A stretch of DNA of 64,000 nucleotides, from the NCBI GenBank assembly GCA_030762175.1, contig CM060831.1, positions 33,328,501 to 33,392,500 of the forward strand, given 5' to 3'. Position 1 is the stretch's first letter, and every line of letters starts with the position of its first letter. Position numbers and translations under genes: made by a program. The DNA comes from Metallyticus violacea. Lineage: Eukaryota; Arthropoda; Insecta; Mantodea; Metallyticidae. Below, one piece after another: positions 1 to 13,180 of this stretch. The notes under the pieces are model-generated. The model saw only the letters and a list, made by a program, of their open reading frames with translations, was not told the origin of the DNA and did no database searches.

Positions 1-19
1 TTTAAAAAATAAATAGCTT

Positions 20-735
20 TTGTATAAAATCTCCACTAGATAAAATATTTTAAAATGCTAAAAACATTTCTGTGGCTTCACTTCGAATGAACAAGGAAGC
101 ACTCTGAATTAAAAACATTTAAAATATTGATACAATGATAAAACACTCTTAATGTTTCACTCTCAAAATTAAAAATTCAGGACATGTTTTGTGAGACCTT
201 TGCTCACATTGTCAACTGTTAAACAACTGGTGAATGATGGACCATATTAGGTTGGAAAGATAGGCGATTGTGGTGAATCTGGTGGTCTGTTGATGAACTT
301 GTACAAAATGTTATTCCATAATGTTGAAATTCATGAGTTTATAATTTGTGGTGAATCCAGTGAATGTGGTGGTCTGTTGATGAACTTGTACAAAATGTTA
401 TTCCATAATGTTGAAATTCATGAGTTTATAATTTGAACATTATGGAATAACATTTTGTACAAGTTCATCAACAGACCACCAGATTCACCCCAATTGCCTA
501 TCTTTCCAACCTTCCATCATGCAGCAGTCGTTTAGCAGTTGACAATGTGAGCAAACGTCTCATGAAATATGTTCTGAATTTTTTAATTTGAGAGTTAAAC
601 ATTAAGAGTGTTTTATCATTGTATCAATATTTTAAATGTTTTTAACTCAGAGTGCTTCCTTGTTCATTGGTAGTGAACTCACAGAGATATTTTAGAATTT
701 TAAAATATTTTATCTACTGGAGATTTTATACCCGT
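20..735. mobile_element. Foldback element with long inverted arms
   Basis: The left arm runs from about 20 to 345 and the right arm from about 434 to 731, and they are reverse complements with small differences. The outer ends read TATAAAATCTCCACTAGATA on the left and its near-complement at about 711-730. Next to the centre, a segment of about 85 bases ending GAGTTTATAATTTG is duplicated (ends near 350 and 435). No coding capacity is visible. A foldback or MITE-like DNA transposon is the likely class. I could not define a target duplication. Confidence 0.75.
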
Positions 736-740
736 TTTCA

Positions 741-2060
741 CTGTGTTGATTCCTGAATATTTTCAAGCTTTCATATATTTTGACATAACATAATGAAATG
801 CTAAATTCTTTCTTTTTTTTATCAGCTGTTTATTATTACTTTATTGCATAAAATTATTTGTTAATACATATGACAGTTTTTAGAATATATTTTTATTTTC
901 TTTTATTCTATTTAATGAAATTCAACAAAATATCTTGAAGCTGAATCATGTGCTACTACAAATAGGTTTAGCTAATATTTGGTGAGTTACTCTGGTTGCC
1001 TAAGAATAATTATTCTATGAATCAGGGAGAAGGTTATTTAATTTTTCATTTTTGTATTGTGTATACAATATAACAAATTATAGATTATTATTCTTTGATA
1101 TGATTATAACTAAGAAATTTTGTTTTGCAAAATATTCACACAATAAGATTTCAGGATCAACATAATATGTGCAGTATTGGCAGCTACCTGACTCTTTACT
1201 TGCACTGATACTGCAACAATGCAAAATTTTAGATCACATAACCATGTATGTCCAGTTTTCTCATTTTATTTTCACTTTGCAAAAGAAGAAATATGCAGCA
1301 TATTTGAACTGTTTTCCAAATAACAAGGTAAGAATAAACAAATTTTCATGAAATATTCACTAATAGCATAAATAGATTTGTTTTTTCTGTATGAATGATA
1401 AACAAATTCTCTGCTAAACTACATCATAAGAAAGAGAGAGAGAGATAATATATGGCAAAAAATTTTAAAGCATTATTATTCTGTAAGTCTTTGTATTACA
1501 TTAAAATAATAAAGGATTATCCACAAGTTTCTTCACATTCGGGTGATGTGCACCATACAGGATAAAGATGGTATTGCTACATTTCTGACATGCCTTTCCT
1601 CGAAACCAGTTTTTAGCAGGTTGTTAAGGTTTGGATTTTGGAGTGCATACTTGCCTTGGTGATTAAATGAACTCAATGATATTACACTCATCGAGCAGTC
1701 AGTACTGCCAGTTGAATTCGCTTCCCAAGTGAAATGTGCGCTATGGCTGGGGAGAAACTTCTTGATTACCTTTTATAACATAATTAAAACATTCTAAGCA
1801 AATGTTTCTTTGTATATGTGATCATGAAAAGATGATTATTTAGAACTTGTTAAGTGAAAGGAGTAATATGACAAATTATGCAGTTTAGGATTAGATCTGA
1901 AATTAAAATCTATCGACAAAATAAATTGACATATTAAGATGACGTATATATAATTATTTTGTGTATTGGGAGACAGTAAGTCTTGTTTAAAGGTAAAAGT
2001 CATTGGAAAAACCATTAAATGTTGAACTGCATATGGTCTATCGCTTCTTCTTGGAATCAT
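741..2060. other. Unassigned AT-rich stretch
   Basis: I see no gene, no splice-bounded coding segment and no recognised transposon here. There is a short (GA)n run near 1433-1446. Short ORFs here have no recognisable motif. Confidence 0.5.
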
Positions 2061-2069
2061 ATAGTTACG

Positions 2070-2460
2070 ATAAACTCTGCTTATATGTCCCGCGATTTTC
2101 GATACTCGCTTATAGTTGACGTTTTAAATAAAACGATAGATAGCGTCTAACTCGTATCACTTCCGTATAGCGCCTCTGGTGGAAAACGATCACAATGTAC
2201 AAGTGGTATCCGAGAAAAAACGGAAGTAGGCGTCTGAAATTTATTCATTGTTGTGGGTAGATGCATATAACTGTGGTAGAATGTAAATGATATCTACTTG
2301 GTAATATGTAAACAATGACACCGCTCTGTATAAAAACTGAGAAATTTCTGATGAATAAGTGTTTCATTCCCAAAGAAGTTCTGAGTACTTCAACAACAAG
2401 GAATCTAACCTCATTTACACTAGTGTAATGTCATTTGATTGAGCAAAACATTTACCTAGG
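2070..2460 (+). promoter_or_regulatory. Probable promoter and 5' UTR of the ankyrin gene
   Basis: Positions about 2085-2240 are clearly richer in CpG than either flank (several TCG, ACG and GCG steps). They contain two oppositely oriented ETS-like cores, CACTTCCG near 2158 and CGGAAG near 2220. No TATA box is obvious at a fixed distance. The segment ends 220 bases before the ATG of exon 1. Transcription probably starts here, but the exact start cannot be read from the sequence. Confidence 0.45.
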
Positions 2461-2514
2461 ATGGAACCATTAACTCCTGAAGACGAAGATTTTCCAGGTA
2501 GACTTTTGCATCAG
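2461..2514 (+). CDS. Ankyrin gene, coding exon 1
   Basis: This exon encodes 18 residues, MEPLTPEDEDFPGRLLHQ, an acidic N-terminus. The ATG has A at -3 and G at +4, a good initiation context. The donor is CAG|GTGAGA, phase 0. Exon 2 continues in frame with an ankyrin-like helix pair, which supports both the start and the splice. The acidic segment has no recognisable motif. Confidence 0.75.
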
Positions 2515-5500
2515 GTGAGATCTACAATAAATTTCATTTTAAAAAGAAAGGGATTTTATAATTTCCAAATAATGTAATAAATAGATTGTCATTTTAATGC
2601 TTGCAAGGCTCCTGATTCAATGCCCTTTGTCTAATTTTTGTTGATCGCAACTTGTTTCTCTGAGCAGTATTTATTTAGTATGTCGAAATTCTTCTCTTTG
2701 CTGCCCGTAAATACGTTGTTAAGGCTTTGTGAAATCGTTTAACTGTGTAAACAATGAATTAAAGAACAATTTTTACTATGATCCTATTTTGTCAACTTGA
2801 ACTGTGGTTAATATAGTGAAATTATGAAAACTACAAGATAATTTAGGAATAAAAAGGTTACAAAATATATTATGGATATGCTACTAATGGAAATGGTTGG
2901 TTATAAGTGTCTACAGAAAATCGAAGTTAATAAACTAATGAAAAATAAATATTTTCAATATGTAATATTGCAGTACCTGCTGAACTCTTTTAATCTGTTA
3001 TAATCTGTTTTTAATTTATGACAATTAAAAAATAAAATTATGTGAGTGTTGCAGGAAGCAGTGTTTATTTGTTGCTTTCTTTGAAATTCTATGTTCACTT
3101 CTATAAACTTTTAGTATCACAATATAGTTGAATCCATTGTATCACTGTATATTAAAAGTAATTAACTTTTGAATAAGAATTTTGGGTGTTAATACATAAC
3201 ATTATAGGTATGCCATGGAAGAAATTTCATAAATTTACTTTGGTATTCTAGAGGCTATAATGATGCTGCAGTATTAAAAACTGAACACTTTCTTTAATTT
3301 GTGTAATATTTTCAATTGAAGGTATATTCAACAAGATATCCATCAAGAATGCCAATCTACAAGAGTATTCAAATAAACCTCCAATTTCTGCTGGGATAGA
3401 ACAAAATGCTAGAAACAAAACATAAGCAGCAGTTCAAACCAGGACATTGCACTCATTGTTTGCAAAGAATCATTCAACAAATCCCTAAGATTTAACAAAA
3501 AACATTACCAGCATCAATGAGGGAAACCAATTATGGCACATGTTTAACATAGCCTATGATTGGCCAAACAATAGTTAATAGTACAAAATCAACATTACTT
3601 AATCCAGCTTTCCACCCCAAATCATCAGTTGCCAAAGAGTAATTATACATATAAAAATACAAAAAAGTAAATACATTAGAACAGCCAATGCACTTTGAAC
3701 AATGAACAGCACTTTACAAAAGATTTTGTAAAGTGTCAGATTAATCATTCTCAATAATTTTTATGTTGCAAAATCTAAACATGCATTTACACACTTTTTA
3801 CAGGCAGCTTTATGGGATAATGCTGAACTACTAGAAGACTTACTTCACGGAGAACAGATAGACCATATTAATAGTCAGGATTCTTGGGGTCGAACCCCGC
3901 TCCATGCTGCAGCTACTACAGACAACTCTCGATGTCTGGGTGTTCTTTTGCAAGCAGGAGGTGAGAAATTCTAATGTCATGCTGTCAGGGCATCTTTAGT
4001 TGGTGTATTTCATTTATCATCATCAGGCTCTGTACTAGGATCGTGTACCATTAAGGCTTTATAATTTATCACAATGTTCTTTGGCGTTTTCCTAAATTTC
4101 TAAAATCTTTTAAAATAGAACTAAAAATACTTTTATGAGGCATGCATGTAGTATATTCTAATCAATTTTCATATTACAGAGTTATTTATTATTTACATCT
4201 CTAATTTTTTCTTTCTAATATTTTAATTTCTTAATCCCCCCTTTTTTCCACATATTGCGCCTATTATTTATCATAAGAATCCATATCTTGAGTCCAAATT
4301 ATGTTTTTATCCTTTCCAGTTAGAGTCCATGTAGATAACTGGTCAGAGCCATTATTTTATAACATTTTATTTGAACTTACGCAGAAACCAAGTTTATTAT
4401 CATTTTGTTATTGTAAATTACAGTACTTAAAACAATTTTGAAATTAAATCTCTTTTATATACCTGGAGATATGTGTGAATCCAAAATACCTCTTAAGAAG
4501 TTAATTGCATACAAAAATATAAAACATTCTAGAAAACTGGGATACTACTTCAATGTAGCAATATCTGAAAGTTGATATTACATATTATTTTGGTAATATT
4601 GTGGTTTATACTTTACAAATAATGGAATATATTGTAATTCTTTATAATAATAATAATAATACACAAAAAACAAAACATGTGTTCACATACACACTAACCT
4701 AATGAGGGAAGCTGTCACCAACATAGGTGGCTGAGGTTGCTAAGAAAGGCTCTGTTATAGACTCATGAAATGTGAGGTCTGTGGTGTGAATCCCATCAGG
4801 ACCTTCCTTCTTGATGAGGTTTTTTACAGGCTTTCCTCAGTCCTAATCAATAAAAAATACCAGGAAATTACCTTAAATCTTAGGCCTGAAATTTTCATTT
4901 CATTTCATTTATATCTGGACATTCAAAAACTTTGCCATCCCAGCTATCTCTGGGAGAAGTTTTATAAGTTGATGCCAAAATGTTTGTAGTGACAATATGC
5001 TCTTAAGACATATTTTTGGATCATATAAGGGAAAATAATGTTTAAATTACATTATAATAGCACTGAATTTCATATTGTACTACTATGGAAATGAATCACT
5101 GTTTTGGTTGCCATAGCAAATTGAAGTTTCTTCTTCACATGACTTTCATAAATTCATTGCCATATACGAGTAATTTTTTTGTTTTCTTTATAGCACTAGC
5201 TTTAGTTTGTAAAACAGTTTTTAAGTTTGATTACAATACCTTAATATAAATAATATAGTTAAAAAAAAAGATTAAATAGTTTTGCTGGGCTCTATCCGCC
5301 TGGCAAGATGTGAGGAAATTTTTAGCGATAAACGTCTGAAGAATAGCTTCTGCCTCTACCAGGTAAATGGAATCTGTGAGTTCCAGTTATTCTCTGTTTT
5401 TGTTTGCTGAATGTAGAATCCTTTGCATCTCCTCACCCTCCAAATTATTTTAACTTATCAGTAAGAATGGGTAGCTAAATAAAAATTTAATCTAAGGTTT

Positions 5501-8500
5501 AGTTCCTGATGAAGTCACTGGCAGAAGTTGCATCCTTTGCATCTCCTCACCCTCCAAATTATTTTAACTTATCAGTAAGAATGGGTAGCTAAATAAAAAT
5601 TTAATCTAAGGTTTAGTTCCTGATGAAGTCACTGGCACAAGTTGCATTAAGAGGTTGATTTGTTAATATAATAAATAGGCTAGTATCTTTTTATATATAT
5701 ATATCCTTTTTAACTGCAAATGGGTTTAGATATGGCAGAGTCTATAATGATGATGGTCGAAAACAAAAGAAGCAAAAGTACATGAGTCAATACATATCTA
5801 GACCAACACACATCTAGTACAGTATGTCTGAAGTCATGACAAATGTTAGGATAAAGGGTTCTTTTTATTACAGAACAGAAGATATACTGGGTGTCTGGGA
5901 AAATACCAGTTAAAAAGAAAAAATTTAAATGCAAAAATCAGTGCATTTATTGTCTCATGATTTGCACATTCAGAAAAAGAAACTCAAAAGTGTTTTCAAT
6001 ATTAATTAAATTTGAGATCTAACACAGTAAGGGTATAAGTCTTCTTTCCATTTTAGAAGGTTTTTACTGAAATTCTAGCAAATAGATTACAAAAATGGAT
6101 AGAGATGGAAAAGAAATTATCAGAGTTTAAATCAGGTTTCAGAGGAGGGAGAAGAACATCAGATAATGTTTTTATAATAAAGACAAGACAGTTGTGGATA
6201 AATTTTAAGCAATAAAAGGGAAAGGGTTTACATGGTATTTATAGACTTTGAGAAGGCATTTGATAGCAACAATAGAGAACCATTGTGTTTAAAATTAAAA
6301 AGGAAAGGAATAAGTAACGTGTTTATAAAACTATTACAAAAGATATGTAGTGAGAACCTATTTTGTATCAAGATTTCAGGTAATAAAGTAATGGATTATA
6401 TGCAGAGTAAAACAGTAGTAAGACAAGGCTGTAAATTAAGTCCAATATTGTTCAAGCTCTATGTTAATGACATTCTGGATGAGATTCAAAAACTGCCATG
6501 GGTGACCGAGGTCATTAAGATGAGCGGGAGGTCTGGGTTTCGAATCCTGCCAGGAGCATCCTCCCTGACTGAGATTTTTTCCAGGTTTTCCTCAGTCCTC
6601 ATAAATGGTAAATGCCATAAAGGTACCCTAAACTTAGGCCTGGAATGTTTCCTTCCTTAAAAAATCCTTTCCCAATATATCATTTCATCTCATGTATCAT
6701 GAGTGCTTACTGCCTGTGGTGCCTCAGTAGTCAAAATTGGCGTTAAACACCATTAAAAAAAACAGACTCAAAGAGATAAGATACATATATCAGTAATAAG
6801 CAATAAAGAAATGCCAGGGTTGCTTTTTGCAGATGAGTTAGTAATTGCATCTATATCTGGTGGAGGATTAAGGAAGGCAGTTGAAATAGTGTATACCTTT
6901 TATAAAGAATGGGAATTAAAAATAAATCAAATCAAACATCATGATAAATTGAGAATGGATGAGAAATGACAGCTAAATGGGAGAGAAATAGAGGTGGTAA
7001 GGAAATTTAATTATGTAAGGACAACATTAAGTTCTTATGAAAGTTGGAATGAGCAGAAAAAGATGGCAAAGCAAAAGGAAAAACTGCATGTTTAAGAAAA
7101 TTTTCAATTATAAAGCTGGAAAGAATTTACAAAAGCAAAAATGTTATATGAAGCAGAATATGCGGTGTGGAGGATGCATGGAAAGATGTTGATAAAATAA
7201 ATAGTAGTTTTTATAAACTGATCTTACATTTATCAACAGCATCCCCAAATGGTGTAGTGCAGCTAGAATTAGGTAGGTATTCCACTAAGATAAAAATTAT
7301 TAAAAGAATGATGAAATAATAATTCAAAATTACCACATTGGAAGAGGGTAATATTTTACTAAAGAATGTTTCATTATCCAAGAGAAATGTAAGTGGAAAG
7401 ATTCATGGTATCACAAAGTGCAGGAAATTTTACAACAGATAGATTTAGGAAACTTGTTCATAAATGGGGAATACCAAAACATAGTATTCTTGAAAGAAAT
7501 AAACCTAAGATTGGAAGATATTGAAAGACAAGAAATATTTGGTAGTATGGGAGAAAAGAGTTAATTGATACTTTATAGGAAAATAAAAATAATATGGGGT
7601 AGGGAAAAATATTTAGAACAATGTGATAAGGCAGGTCGGGAAGGATTTGCATGTGCTAGAACTGGAGTTATGAATTTAAAAGGATAAGGATATGATAAAG
7701 AAGTAGAAAAATGTCCAATGTGTGGAGAAACCAATATGGATTTTCATTGTTTATTGTACTGTAGGCAAACAAAGTTATGAAGAGATTGGCAACAAAAATG
7801 GAAGAATTTAGATGGGGAAATATTAATTAGAAAGATTTTAACTGTAAAAGAAGAGAAGAATATAACAATGATAGGGAACTATTTGGAAAAATTATAGGGA
7901 AATGTATAAGAATGACTAAAAGAAGATAGAGGGAAATGTAACCTTAGAAGCATAATAGAACAGATAAGCATTAACAAGGATAGGATAATACAGCAATATT
8001 ATGGTCACCAATGCACTAATAATCTGGAAATGTATTGGGATCAGAATGTAAACAAGCAAAACTCTATAAAGAAAATATCTAATAAGTAAGATTAGTATTA
8101 TTTTTTGTGAATTTTTAGATCTCATTTTCAATATCTAACACAGTAAAGCATTTATTAATAATCTCTTGTGATTCAAACTATTTATAAACATTCTTTCTGA
8201 CTTCACTTACCGTAGATTTACTCAGAACATGTTTTATGGACTTTTGCCCACATTTTTAGCTATGAAATGATAGTTGCATCTTTTGATGAGTTGATAGGTG
8301 TATAAGTTGCTGGTGGCTTTGTGATAACTTAAATAAATAGGTATCAGCTTTTGGGATGTCAAAATTAATTAGGTGGTGCTGTAAATCCTTTCCCATATGT
8401 TTGTTTTGTTTGTTGGATGGTTTGACATGAGCTATACTTCTTTGCTAATCTCAAATTGCAGATATTGGCATAGTGACATTGGCATTGTGCATGACATTGT

Positions 8501-11500
8501 TGCTGTGCGTCTTGCTTTCTTTGTAATTTATTCTTTTTTTCATCATAATTGAAAGATGTGGACGATAAAAGAAAAGATCCATTGCATTTCGTAGCTGACT
8601 GAAATTTGACTGCAAGATTTTAAAATGATGCAAAACCTGTGACAATATTCTTCACTGAGATGTTATTGTGGTTATGACAAGAGATTTACTTTAGCCTAGA
8701 TGTAACGCACCATAAATGGCACTCACATTGAGATGTGCTAGAGTGTAAACAAAACTTTTTGAGTTTCTCTTTCTGAACATGCAAAATGAAAACAATAAAT
8801 GTATTATTTTACAAGATATTGTTTCTTCTTGTTTGCTAGGTTTTTTTTTTTATATTTGATTTATTTACGGGCGCTCTTTAACGTCTCAAGTCATCAGCAT
8901 CCCATTCTATTCAGGGTATGAAACGGCCAATGAATTTTGCTCAGAGGCCTCTTTTTTCAGGCTTGAGGTTCTTTATCATGTCGTAAATGTGCGACATGGA
9001 ATCCATGGCTTTACTTCCTTTCTGAAGGAAGCCGTACTTAGAATTTTTACACGCGAAAAAATCCATCGGTCCTGGCCGGGATCGAACCCGCAATCTTGGA
9101 CTTAGGAGGCAAGTATGGTAACCACTACACCATCAGGACCAACGTTTGCTAGGTGGGACATATATGTTTTAGTGCAAAGATGTGCAGTAAGACAACGTTT
9201 GGATATATTAAATATTTTGGTCATTGAATGGCAACCATCTCACATAGCTATAAAATGTCAATGGTGAGGGTGTATTGATAGCTTTTTAACTGAAATTTTA
9301 TGTCATTTATCTTCTACACTTCTGAGATTAAATCTTAATCTGTTCCAACTTCAAAGAAAATCTTTCTATCTTAGTGATCTTTCAATATGTCTTTTTCCAA
9401 TTGGTTTATAATCTAGTGCAACTTTTGGCAATCATTTATATCTCTATTTTGTTGCTCATGAAATATATCTATAATTCTGATCTTATACTTTATTCCATGT
9501 TAAATGAAATTTTGTGCATCCTTTTTATTTGTAAGAATGCAAGATTGAATGCAATGATTTGCTCTTTTACAGCAATATGGTATTGCTATTGATTTGTAAT
9601 ATTTCGTTCTGGTGTCTTTCAGATTTCATTTTTTAGAATTTATAGGTTCCAAATACATCATTTGAAACTAGATCGATTTGTTGTTTATGTCTCCATTAAT
9701 TTCTCTTCCCGCACTAATGTCACACCTGGCATTCATATGTTAAAAAGCAGGATTTGCTGTTTGTTGAAGGCCATTGCTCCCTCACAGTAGCAATTGATAA
9801 AGAAATATATTAGGTATTCACAAAAGTTTAGTTTTACATTTGTTTTAAAATTTTTTAAAATGACTATTGCATAATTACTAAACCTCAGATTTTTAGGCAA
9901 ATGTGTATTTAATTCCTGAAGGAAAAAGTGAAGAATAATTGAAGATGTTTGCAGTTTATGGAAAATCATACTCCTTGGGAGTGCTTTTATAGTGCCTAAA
10001 ATGACCTAAAATAGAGGTCAGTGCCTATTTCTGCCTTTTGTGTTTAAAACTGCTTAAACAAGTAATTTTTAAGAATTAATATATTTATAATTATAATAAT
10101 ATAGTTACTAAATTTGTCTCTTTGAATGGAACATCATCACATTGTTGTGCAAAGTCTACAGGAGACTCTCGTTAACAATGAAAAGCTAACCATTCACGGC
10201 TGGCCATGCCAACAATTGACATGCTTCTGATTAATGTTTTAACTGTCATCTATTTTGAATCCTTTAATGCCAATGTGCAATACACAGTTTAAATTTAATT
10301 TCTAGTTTTCTTCTCTGTGTATATGATTTGGTTCTCATATTCTGTATTGTGTCAGGTGTATTGCATAGGAGTGTGAAGAGAAACAATGTCAAAGTACAGA
10401 ATTCGAAAGTTTCTCTAATTCATTCCTAGCTGGTGGATTTTAATGATCTTATTTATGAGGGAAAATAGTTTTTTGTCCTCTATGTAACAAACCGGTAGGA
10501 ATAGACATTTTCTTTGTTATAGATAAGTAAGCCGGTAATTAATTTTTAAGAAATATAAAACCATAGATTTTTATTATTATTATTATTATTAATATATATT
10601 AATAATAATAATAATAATAATAACCACCAATCTGCAATTTGAAGGAAAATTAAATCAATTAAAACTATTAATTCCAAATCATACTTACAAAAGCCATTCA
10701 TTCTTTTAGATTTCACACAGAAAAAGCTCACATAAAACATCATGTAGATGGCAGGACATACATGAAGAGCTAAAGAAAAGAATATGCCAAAACAGAGTCT
10801 ATGAACTCAAACTTCCATGAGCCTGGTAGCAACTGATGATTTCAATTCAGGTCTTTGCAGGGATTTGATAGCAATTAATGTTCCATGGAACATGCTTCAA
10901 AAGCATATGTTTCATAAATTTTTGGAAAAGTACTGCCAAAAACCCTTTCCATCTGAGTCCACACTCAGGAAGACAAATTTAGATATTGAGTATCAGAAAA
11001 CTTGCTGCAAATAGGGAGGACATAGAAGATATCTGCATCTGGATAGATGGTGATGTGCGTGCTCCTTCACATCTTGTAGCAACCAGAGAGCTTCATAAAA
11101 TCATTGGCCAGTCCATTGCCTTCATTGTAAACAGACATTTGCAATGAAGGCAATGTTATTTCTTGGTGGTGTTTAAGAGAGGAGGGTTCTTCTTCTCTGG
11201 ACAGATGCTGCCTCCTATATCTCAGGCTCTGCTCTTCTGAAAACATTCTGCCGTAATCTTATACACTTCACCTGCTTGGCCCATACCTTTCACCGGATCT
11301 CAGAAACCACAAGGAATGAATTTCCATAAGCCAATACCCTGATCTCTGATATGAAAATTCCAGAAACTCCTCTTACTCCTCAGCCTATTTTAACACAGTG
11401 GGGCACGTAGATAGAGACACTCAATGTTAGGCAGAACATTAGGATGACGTTGCTGAGAGAACAGCTTATTATAAGAAATTATTATTGAGGAAATCACTCA

Positions 11501-13143
11501 AATTTCACTAATTTAGTTCCTCTTACTTGGACATGTTTCAAAGGCGGTTGCCTTCATCGTCAGCATGATCCCAATGTCATTTGTTATATTATACTATATT
11601 TCACTGTGAAAATTCCCGCTATTCAAAACTATTAAAGAACAGCTTATGTTTTGTCTGCAAAGGAATTGTTAAGATTACACATGAAGTGGAATCTTTTTAC
11701 ATATAGGCAAATTTTTCATTCTTGCCCTCAACCATAGTAAATACAAAGAAAGCGTTTGTCGAATCAGGTGTCAGGTACAAGAAACTGAAATGAAAATTAA
11801 TGCTTGCTGAGGCAGAAGTTGGGGGGGGGGGGGAAGTAAGGTACAAGTGGGAGAGAGTAGAATGAAAAAAAAAATCCCCGATATGTTGTAAGGTCCATGT
11901 GGTAAATATTTTGGTTGGAGAAAGTGGAGAAATTCCAGAAGAAGTGAACATGAAAAATGTATAAAAATATAAGTTTGCTCCTATAACAACTCTGTCAGTG
12001 GATAGGTCATTTTTAGCCTTTAAATTGATTTTAATAGATAAAAGTCATAGCCTAATTGTTGAAAACTTGGAGAAAATCTTGATAATATATTGTGAAAGCA
12101 AATACCATGTGATGCTTTTAGTTACACTTATAAAAATGTAAAAATACTTACTTTCCTGCATAATGTAATCATTTGGTAGCCCATTTTAAATGCCAAAAAA
12201 CATAAGCATTTTCTTGCCTGAAATTAAAAAATATTGCCCAATTAAATAATTTTGTAACTTATTGAAGGTACCTAAAGCTTCAATTTTTCATGCCTAAAAT
12301 TCTGAAGTCTATATCACAAATGATTTCAATAACAATTATGAGGGAAATTATGATGATTATTTCACTTATGTGAGTCATCTTAAATCGACAATCTACAAAA
12401 AATTTTGAATTTTGACCAATCACAGCCAGATATTGCAATGAAATTATTGAAAAAAATTATCAAATCCAATATTTGTTTTAACATGCAACGTGCATTAGTC
12501 TTGTGGTCAGTAGAGCCAACACTATACCTCCAGTACATACTTCCTGAACATGTATCACTAACCACTGTTCTGTTTTCAGTAATTTTAAATTTAATTAACT
12601 TAATGTGTATTCATGCAAGCAATTATTTTTGCATGTTCAGCTAAACGGTTTAAAATCATTTTGTAAATTATGTAACAATATCTGCCTAAACAACCATAAA
12701 TCTTAATAAACACATTGTTCAGAATGGTAAAACATTTTCTATTTTGTTTTTCTCAGTTGGTGTTAGTAAATCTAATGGTAGCAACTGTAATAGTCGACTT
12801 TCATCTATTTCATTTTCATGATTTATGAATAGGTAGGTATTATAAGTAAGTATAACATTTTATACAATTGTTAATAACCCGTGCACAAATTTCAAATATA
12901 TATTATTTTATTCTATTCATGAAATAGTCCCAAACCCGTATTTGGCTCTTCTCTATTGGCATTAATGACATTGACATTTTTCTGTTGCTGGATGGCTTGA
13001 AAAGATTAAATATTCATAATACGAATGTACAATTATTAATTGTAAGCCAAGTTTATAGGAATTATATTTAAATTTTTTATTTTATTTATGAAAGTGTCCT
13101 AATAAATATCACTCAAGGGTCTGAGCTGTTGCTAATCTCATAC

Positions 13144-13180
<37 letters not shown>

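Larger units (their letters stand above)
6031..8132 (+). mobile_element. 5'-truncated non-LTR (LINE) retrotransposon with target duplication
   Basis: The perfect 14-base direct repeat ATCTAACACAGTAA occurs at 6017-6030 and 8133-8146 and brackets the element, as expected for a target-site duplication. Between them are reverse transcriptase pieces: FKSGFRGGRRTSDN (about 6130), FIDFEKAFD (6238), VRQGCKLSPILF (about 6419), and a catalytic box reading FADE rather than FADD (about 6830). Near 7705 follows a CPMCGETNMDFHCLLYC zinc-knuckle-like tail. Stops and frameshifts make it a pseudogene. The 5' part, including any endonuclease, is missing. Confidence 0.9.
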
